A stretch of 64,000 nucleotides of DNA from an uncultured Clostridium sp. (GTDB taxonomy: Bacteria; Bacillota_I; Bacilli_A; RF39; UBA660): assembly GCA_902493795.1 (NCBI GenBank), contig CABUQZ010000002.1:1-64000 (forward strand), in the 5' to 3' direction. The notes below the pieces were generated by a model. The model did not search any database. It had not been told where the DNA came from and saw only the letters and a program-made list of their open reading frames with translations. The number at the start of each line of letters is the position of its first letter. Position 1 is the stretch's first letter. The position numbers and the translations under genes are program-made. Below are positions 59,156 through 64,000 of this stretch, in pieces.

Positions 59156-59983
59156 ATGATTACAGTTGATTCGGTTTTTTCTATACTAAATAAAATCACT
59201 GATATTTTATTAGTATGGTTAATGTTTTATTACATTCTAAAGAATATAAAAAATAATGTTAAACTTACACTTTTATTTAAAGGTTTATTAATAATGATAA
59301 TCCTTAAAGTAGTAAGTGACATATTTAATTTAGTTACTATTGGATGGTTACTTGAATATATAATTATGTGGGGACCTCTTGCAATAATTATTATATTTCA
59401 ACCTGAAATTAGATCGGTTTTGGAACAGCTTGGAAGAAGTCAGTTGTTAGGTAGACACAAAGTATTAACAGTTAATGAAAGAGAAAATTTAATTTATGAA
59501 ATTGTTCAAGCAATGGATTATTTAAAGAAAGCTAAAATTGGAGCGTTAATAGTTATCGAAAGAGATGTTAGTTTAAGTGATTATATTGCTAAAGCTAAGA
59601 AGATTTATGGTGATTTGACTAGTGACTTATTAATTGCTCTGTTTTTCCCAAATAACCCTATGCATGATGGTGGAGTTATAATTCAAGGAAATAGAATAAG
59701 TTGCGGTGGTGCAGTATTCCCAACAAGTGGTAGTGATAAGATTAATAAAAGATTAGGTACAAGGCATAGAGCAGCATTAGGAATAAGTGAAGAAACAGAT
59801 TGTATTGCTTTAATTGTTTCAGAAGAAACAGGAAGACTTTCTGTTGCTATAAAGGGAGAATTATTCTATAATTTATCACTTGATGATGTTCGTATGATGC
59901 TTGTTGACGAATTACGACCTAAGAGAGAATCTGAAATAGGCGACGAGATTGATGAGGAAGAGATATATGAAGAAAATAAGTAA
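59156..59983 (+). CDS. cdaA: Diadenylate cyclase CdaA (DisA_N domain)
   Basis: CdaA makes the second messenger c-di-AMP from two ATP at the membrane. The 275-residue protein has three membrane helices (residues about 5-75, including LLVWLMFYYILKNI and YIIMWGPLAIIIIF). A short coiled coil (PEIRSVLEQLGR) and the catalytic domain follow, with GALIVIER, LFFPNNPMHDGGVII and LGTRHRAALGISE. The RHR motif is intact. The DGA motif reads DGG here. ATG 59156 has GGGAGGA in front, preferred over ATG 59144. The gene overlaps cdaR by 17 bases, the order known in Firmicutes (cdaA-cdaR-glmM), although glmM does not follow. Confidence 0.94.
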   Translation: MITVDSVFSILNKITDILLVWLMFYYILKNIKNNVKLTLLFKGLLIMIILKVVSDIFNLVTIGWLLEYIIMWGPLAIIIIFQPEIRSVLEQLGRSQLLGRHKVLTVNERENLIYEIVQAMDYLKKAKIGALIVIERDVSLSDYIAKAKKIYGDLTSDLLIALFFPNNPMHDGGVIIQGNRISCGGAVFPTSGSDKINKRLGTRHRAALGISEETDCIALIVSEETGRLSVAIKGELFYNLSLDDVRMMLVDELRPKRESEIGDEIDEEEIYEENK

Positions 59984-61328
59984 AGCAGTAGGAAGATTTT
60001 TTAAATCAATTGCAAGGTTCTTTGATAAGTGGTTGATTACACCTTTGACTAAATTCTTTGTTAGTTTTATTGATTTCTTTAATAATAAAGGTAGTAAATT
60101 TGAAAAGTTTTTAGTTAATAGACAAGCATTAGTAGTAATTTCACTTTTATTTGCATTAATTACATTTTATATGATAGATGAAAAACATGTTACGTTAATA
60201 GATAAGTCTGCTGAAGTGTTATATAATCAAAAAGTAAATGTTAAAACGAATGAAGCTTTATATGTTGTAGAAGGAGTTCCAGAAGAAGTAGATGTTACTT
60301 TAGTTGGAAGAAAGATGGATGTATATCTTGCTAAACAATATCCTTTAAATGGTGTAACACTTGACTTAACTGGATATACTCCAGGAAGTTATTCGGTTGG
60401 ATTTAAGTATGAACAAGCAGTATCATCTGTAGAATACAAAGTAGATCCATCATCAGTAAATATTAGAATTTATGATAAGATTTCAGTTACAAAAGAAGTT
60501 TCTAAAGATATTATTCATAAAGATCATTTGGATTCTAAATTGTATATTGATGAAGGAGAAATCACTTTTGGTAAAAATGAAGATAATGTTATAGTTAAAG
60601 GTGCTTCTCATAGACTTGATGAGGTTGCATCTGTAAAAGCTATAATCGATATTGATAAAATAAGTAATATTAAAGTTGGTACTACTACATTATCTGATGT
60701 TCCTTTAATCGCATATGATAGTGAAGGAAATAAAATGGATGTAGAAATTGTACCAGCAACTGTAAATGCAACAATAAAAATTACTTCTCCTAGTAAAGAA
60801 GTGCCAATTAAATTAATGGTTGAAGGAAAACTTGATGATGTTGCTATTAAATCTTTAACACCATCAATTAAGAAAGTAACAGTATATGGTAGTGAAGAAG
60901 CAATTAGTAAAATTGATAGTTTACCAGTTAAAGTAGATGTTACTGGAGTTAAAGAAGACAAAACTTATAGTATTAACCTTTCTAAACCAAATGGAATAAG
61001 AGAGATAAGCGAAAAAACAATAACAATTGACTTGAAAGTAGGAAGTGTTGTATCACGTGATATTCCTGGAATTCCAATTGATGCACGAAATCTAGATAGT
61101 GGATATTCTGTACAGGTAATTGGTGAAAAGAATGTAACTGCAACTGTAATTGTTAATGGAGTAAAAGAAATAGTAGAATCTATTGAACCAACTTCAATAA
61201 GAGCTTATGTTGATCTTAAAGGAAAGACAGCAGGAGAGTATACTGTTCCTGTTTATGTAGAAGGAGACAATACTATGGTATCTTATTCTTCTAGAGTAAA
61301 AGAAATAACAGTAAAAATAAGCAAATAA
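59967..61328 (+). CDS. cdaR: YbbR-domain protein CdaR, regulator of CdaA
   Basis: The 453-residue protein has a basic cytoplasmic start, one membrane helix (ALVVISLLFALITFYMI, about 52-70), and then several extracellular YbbR repeats with the recurring pattern V-x-V-x-G with Pro-Thr, for example VEGVPEEVDVTLVGR, VMVEGKLDDVAI and VVNGVKEIVESIEPTSI. CdaR binds and modulates the diadenylate cyclase encoded upstream. The start ATG 59967 is preceded by AGGAAG within the cdaA gene. It ends at a strong terminator without glmM. Confidence 0.9.
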   Translation: MKKISKAVGRFFKSIARFFDKWLITPLTKFFVSFIDFFNNKGSKFEKFLVNRQALVVISLLFALITFYMIDEKHVTLIDKSAEVLYNQKVNVKTNEALYVVEGVPEEVDVTLVGRKMDVYLAKQYPLNGVTLDLTGYTPGSYSVGFKYEQAVSSVEYKVDPSSVNIRIYDKISVTKEVSKDIIHKDHLDSKLYIDEGEITFGKNEDNVIVKGASHRLDEVASVKAIIDIDKISNIKVGTTTLSDVPLIAYDSEGNKMDVEIVPATVNATIKITSPSKEVPIKLMVEGKLDDVAIKSLTPSIKKVTVYGSEEAISKIDSLPVKVDVTGVKEDKTYSINLSKPNGIREISEKTITIDLKVGSVVSRDIPGIPIDARNLDSGYSVQVIGEKNVTATVIVNGVKEIVESIEPTSIRAYVDLKGKTAGEYTVPVYVEGDNTMVSYSSRVKEITVKISK

Positions 61329-61350
61329 AAATGCACTTAGTGCATTTTTT
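61327..61350. terminator. Terminator after cdaR, also facing the DUF378 gene
   Basis: AAAAATGCAC (61327-61336) pairs with GTGCATTTTT (61340-61349) across TTA. The T run on the plus strand is strong, and on the minus strand the left arm supplies a short T run too. Confidence 0.8.
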
Positions 61351-61555
61351 GTTTGTCTTTGTCTATGGGTTCCAGTAAAAGGCCAATATTAATAAGTCCA
61401 GCAAGACCTATTATTGAATAAATAATTCTAGATATTATAGAATCACTTCCATTGAATAACATTGCTACTAGATCCATTTCAAATAATCCTACTAATCCCC
61501 AATTTATTGCTCCAATTATTGTTAGAGTAAGGGCTATTTTTTGAAGTATTTGCAT
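61337..61555 (-). CDS. DUF378 small membrane protein
   Basis: The 72-residue protein matches DUF378 (YuzA-like): two membrane segments, the first with IALTLTIIGAINWGLVGLF, whose INWGLVG block defines the family, and the second with IIYSIIGLAGLINIGLLL. Function is unknown. I chose the ATG at 61555, preceded by AAAGGAGG on the minus strand, rather than the longer frame to 61585. The tail (EPIDKDKQKMH) reaches into the shared terminator. Confidence 0.9.
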   Translation of the reverse strand: MQILQKIALTLTIIGAINWGLVGLFEMDLVAMLFNGSDSIISRIIYSIIGLAGLINIGLLLEPIDKDKQKMH

Positions 61556-61653
61556 ATTACCTCCTTTTAATATTATGTTATCCACAAATTTATAAATTAT
61601 TCGTAATAATAAATTATTAGATAAATATAATTAATTGAGAAAAGGAGTTAAAA

Positions 61654-62643
61654 ATGAAAAAGATATTTATAGTATTATTTATTTCTTGCTTAGCTTTTGT
61701 GGGATGCTCTAATAAAAATGAAGACATTATAGAAGATGTTGTAGATAAGTTATCTAATATGGATAATTATTCTTTAAATGGAGTATTATCAATTAGTAAT
61801 AATGAAGAAACTTATAATTATGATGTTACTGTTGGATATAAAGAAAAAGATAATTATCGAGTTAGTATTATTAATAAATCAAATAATCATGAACAGATTA
61901 TCTTAAAAAGTAATGATGAAGTATACGTGATAACACCTGCTTTAAATAAGAGCTTTAAATTCCAAAGTGACTGGCCTCTTAATAATTCACAAATATACAT
62001 ATTTGCTTCTATTTTAAATGATATAAATATTGATCAAGAGAAAGAATCAACTAAAACAGATGATGGCTATGTAATAACTACTAAAGTTAATTATCCTAAT
62101 AATATAGGATTAGTAAGTCAGAAAATATATGTAGATAATGATGCTAATATAAAGAAAATAGAAGTTATCAATGATTCTAATATTGTTGAAATGGTAATGA
62201 CTTTCAATGATTTAGATGAAAAAGCAAAATTTCCTGATAATTATTTTGATTTAAATAGTATAGTATCAGATATTGAAGTAAAAGATAATGTAGAAACTGG
62301 ATCAATTGATAATACACTATATCCTTTATATATACCTGATGGAACAGTATTAAGTAATGAAGAGAAAATTACTAAAGAAAATGGAGAAAGGGTAATACTA
62401 ACCTTTGATGGAGAAAAACCATTCTTATTAGTTGAAGAAACAACTGACATTGAAAAGGATTTTTCGATAGTACCTATTTTTGGTGAACCATCATTTTTAA
62501 ATGATACAGTTGGTGCAATTACAGAAAATTCACTTAGCTGGACTAGTGGAGGAATAGATTATTATTTAGTATCTGATGCGATGGAAAAGAATGAATTAAT
62601 TGAAATTGCTAATTCTATAAGTGTAGTTCCTATAATGAAATAG
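61654..62643 (+). CDS. Lipoprotein with LolA/GerS-like fold
   Basis: The 329-residue product has a lipoprotein signal (MKKIFIVLFISCLAFVGCSN, Cys18). A mature domain with the LolA-like series of antiparallel strands follows: NYSLNGVLSISNNEETYNYDV, YRVSIIN, EQIILKSNDEVYVITPALNKSFKF and KKIEVINDSNIVEMVMTFND. This fold occurs in the GerS-type germination lipoproteins and in sporulation-related DUF4367-type proteins. A C-terminal extension (about 215-329, IPDGTVLSNEEKITKENGERVIL) resembles the DUF4367 half. With spo0A present a sporulation or germination role is plausible but unproven. The ribosome site is AAAGGAG. Confidence 0.78.
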   Translation: MKKIFIVLFISCLAFVGCSNKNEDIIEDVVDKLSNMDNYSLNGVLSISNNEETYNYDVTVGYKEKDNYRVSIINKSNNHEQIILKSNDEVYVITPALNKSFKFQSDWPLNNSQIYIFASILNDINIDQEKESTKTDDGYVITTKVNYPNNIGLVSQKIYVDNDANIKKIEVINDSNIVEMVMTFNDLDEKAKFPDNYFDLNSIVSDIEVKDNVETGSIDNTLYPLYIPDGTVLSNEEKITKENGERVILTFDGEKPFLLVEETTDIEKDFSIVPIFGEPSFLNDTVGAITENSLSWTSGGIDYYLVSDAMEKNELIEIANSISVVPIMK

Positions 62644-62663
62644 AGAAAATTCTCTATTTTTTT
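62638..62663 (+). terminator. Rho-independent terminator
   Basis: AAATAGAGAA pairs with TTCTCTATTT around AA, followed by TTTTTAG. It starts at the stop codon of the LolA-like lipoprotein gene. Confidence 0.83.
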
Positions 62664-62816
62664 AGTGTTAAAAGCTTTCTTTTTTTACATAGTATCGTTG
62701 TGATGAAATATTTACTAGTGTTATTTTTAACAAATTTTTAACATGTTATGTCTTTTTAGTTATTTGTATTTATTTTTTTGGTAAAATCGAAACATAAGGA
62801 GTGTGTGAAGATAATT

Positions 62817-63185
62817 ATGAAAAAAAATAAGTATTTAGGGGGTGCTCTACTTTTATGTTCTTTGCTATTAACTGGATGTGGTAGTGAAAGTAGTAAAAAT
62901 GCTGATATTAATTGTACTAAGAAAGGTGAAGATGGAAGGGCAAATATCTATGCTTATCTTACAAATAGTAAAGTAAGTAGTACAGATATTGAGTATTCTT
63001 ATGATTCTTTAGAAGAAGCAGAAAATGATTGTTCAAGTTATAAGAAAAATTATGATGGTGAAGCCGATGTTGTCTGTGATGGGAAAATAATTTATGTTAG
63101 CAATTATAAGGCGAAAGATGTTGTTGGATTAAGTAAAGAAGAATTTATTGAAGTAGCAGAAGATGATGGCTATACATGTGAATAA
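62817..63185 (+). CDS. Small Cys-containing lipoprotein
   Basis: The 122-residue product has a clear lipoprotein signal (YLGGALLLCSLLLTGCGS, lipobox LTGC). The small extracellular domain contains several Cys (INCTKKG, ENDCSSY, DVVCDGK and the C-terminal YTCE), which probably form disulfides. No family was recognised. ATG 62817 is preferred because the signal peptide starts there. The spacing to AAGGAG is long, and GTG at 62805 is an alternative. TGGTAAAAT at 62779 is a possible extended -10. Confidence 0.75.
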   Translation: MKKNKYLGGALLLCSLLLTGCGSESSKNADINCTKKGEDGRANIYAYLTNSKVSSTDIEYSYDSLEEAENDCSSYKKNYDGEADVVCDGKIIYVSNYKAKDVVGLSKEEFIEVAEDDGYTCE

Positions 63186-63191
63186 AAGAAT

Positions 63192-63218
63192 AAGAACAAT
63201 TAATTTGTTCTTTTTTCT
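63192..63218 (+). terminator. Rho-independent terminator
   Basis: AAGAACAA (63192-63199) pairs with TTGTTCTT (63205-63212) across TTAAT, followed by TTTTC. Confidence 0.82.
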
Positions 63219-63387
63219 TATTTTAAAAAAATAAAGGCAATTAAATATTATTTGGTTTTGTTATTTATGTTGGTTTTTTAAAAAAAATAAGTGAGTAATT
63301 AAGTTTATTAGTTAGATTACTTATCGTCTTTAATTACTTATTATAATGCTAATTTGTGGCGTTTTTGTTTGTTTTTTAATTATTACG

Positions 63388-63396
63388 TGTTATAAT
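63388..63396 (+). promoter_or_regulatory. Extended -10 promoter TGTTATAAT
   Basis: TGT plus TATAAT lies 17 bases before ATG 63413. The rest of the 227-base gap upstream shows only the terminator and AT-rich DNA. Confidence 0.62.
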
Positions 63397-63412
63397 TTTA
63401 TTGGTGATTGGT

Positions 63413-63928
63413 ATGAGTAAAAAAAATAAAGTAAATAAAGTAAAAAGTTATTCTAGTGATACAGATGAATTCAATAGAATGATTAAAGTATTGTTAGTAG
63501 TTGTTTTAGCTCTTGTTGCATTTTATTTTGTATTTGCAATAGCAAGAGGCGAAATATCTTTTGGTGAAGATAAAAAAGAAGTTCAAATACAAGATGTTGA
63601 AATACTAGCAGGTAATACTTTTTCAAGAAATGAAACTGAGTATTATGTAATGTTATATGATTTTTCTTCAACAGATTCTTCAATATATGCTAATTTATAT
63701 GAGATGTATACAAGTTATTCAGCTTCTAATTCAATAAAAATGTATCTGGTTGATTTGAATAAAGGATTTAATACAAGATATGTAACTATTGATAAGAAAG
63801 AAGTAAATATTAGTTCTATTGAAAACTTGAAAGTAGTAAATGGTACTTTAGTAAAAGTTAAAGAAGGAGCTGGAGTATCTTATTCTATTGGAAAAGACGA
63901 GATTAAGAAAACTTTATTTAATAAGTAG
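63413..63928 (+). CDS. Membrane-anchored protein, possibly thioredoxin-like without CxxC
   Basis: The 171-residue protein has a basic cytoplasmic start, one membrane segment (MIKVLLVVVLALVAFYFVFAIA, about 24-45) and an extracellular domain. The domain pattern ETEYYVMLYDFSSTDSSIYANLYEMY, IKMYLVDLNKGFN, and VVNGTLVKVKEG follows that of thioredoxin-like folds, but the active-site Cys pair is replaced by Ser/Thr, so it cannot be a redox enzyme of the usual type. The fold call is inference. ATG 63413 follows TTGGTGATTGG; the frame opens at 63401 without a better start. Confidence 0.72.
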   Translation: MSKKNKVNKVKSYSSDTDEFNRMIKVLLVVVLALVAFYFVFAIARGEISFGEDKKEVQIQDVEILAGNTFSRNETEYYVMLYDFSSTDSSIYANLYEMYTSYSASNSIKMYLVDLNKGFNTRYVTIDKKEVNISSIENLKVVNGTLVKVKEGAGVSYSIGKDEIKKTLFNK

Positions 63929-63929
63929 A

Positions 63930-63957
63930 AGAGGCAAAGTAAAATTTGTCTTTTTTA
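63930..63957 (+). terminator. Probable terminator
   Basis: GAGGCAAA (63931-63938) pairs with TTTGTCTT (63945-63952) with wobbles and is followed by TTTT. The final 40 bases of the window are AT-rich and hold no gene. Confidence 0.6.
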
Positions 63958-64000
63958 ATTTAAAGTTTCACTTTATTTATTAGTTATTTGTGTTAAAATT

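Overview
The window comes from a strongly AT-rich, Gram-positive-type bacterium of the Bacillota. It encodes Spo0A (the endospore master regulator), a SigH-like sigma factor, WhiA, Mini-ribonuclease III, and the CdaA/CdaR c-di-AMP pair. TGA is used as a stop codon (for example at 10393-10395 and 21773-21775), so this is the standard bacterial code rather than the Mollicutes code. The many unrecognised secreted, membrane and low-complexity proteins suggest an uncultured, possibly gut-associated low-GC lineage, but the exact taxon is an inference that a single window cannot settle.

Layout. (1) 1-1500: an IS110-family transposase on the minus strand with a hairpin-rich non-coding flank, a candidate bridge-RNA region. 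(2) 1.5-10.4 kb: mostly accessory genes, comprising a Cys/His/Asp papain-like protein, a nucleotidyltransferase-domain protein, a DUF3419-like methyltransferase, an NlpC/P60 wall hydrolase, and a tight three-gene operon (leucine-rich repeat protein, transglutaminase-like protein, ABC exporter with a degenerate ATPase). (3) 10.4-14.3 kb: conserved information-processing genes mrnC-rlmB-sigH-like, whiA and clpP. (4) 14.5-27.5 kb: a uridine-kinase-like protein and a glycolysis cluster (gapA, pgk, tpiA, gpmI). The cluster is interrupted by two divergently oriented tandem paralogues, a flippase-like protein plus glycosyltransferase, spo0A and an AAA ATPase. (5) 27.5-41.5 kb: a zinc-phospholipase-like protein, a putative metallopeptidase, a DUF308/papain-like membrane protein, a giant cyclic beta-1,2-glucan synthase-like protein overlapping pgi, a stomatin-like protein, a phosphodiesterase, gmk and tRNA-Thr(CGU). 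(6) 41.6-53.6 kb: mainly unrecognised genes, many on the minus strand, including a 42-bp triple-repeat gene, ending in a MacB-type ABC system. (7) 53.7-64 kb: an OatA-like O-acyltransferase with SGNH domain, class I fructose-bisphosphate aldolase, a small two-gene pair of unknown function, the cdaA-cdaR operon, DUF378, two lipoproteins and a membrane-anchored protein.

How the genes fit together. Pgi, Fda, TpiA, GapA, Pgk and GpmI make up most of the Embden-Meyerhof pathway; phosphofructokinase, enolase and pyruvate kinase are not in the window. The flippase-like protein and GT4 enzyme embedded in the pgk-tpiA operon probably make or move a glycolipid. OatA-like, NlpC/P60, CdaA/CdaR and glucan synthase genes concern the cell envelope. 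Transcription units are short, commonly end in clear Rho-independent hairpins, and often start from an extended -10 promoter of the form TGnTATAAT with no obvious -35 box.
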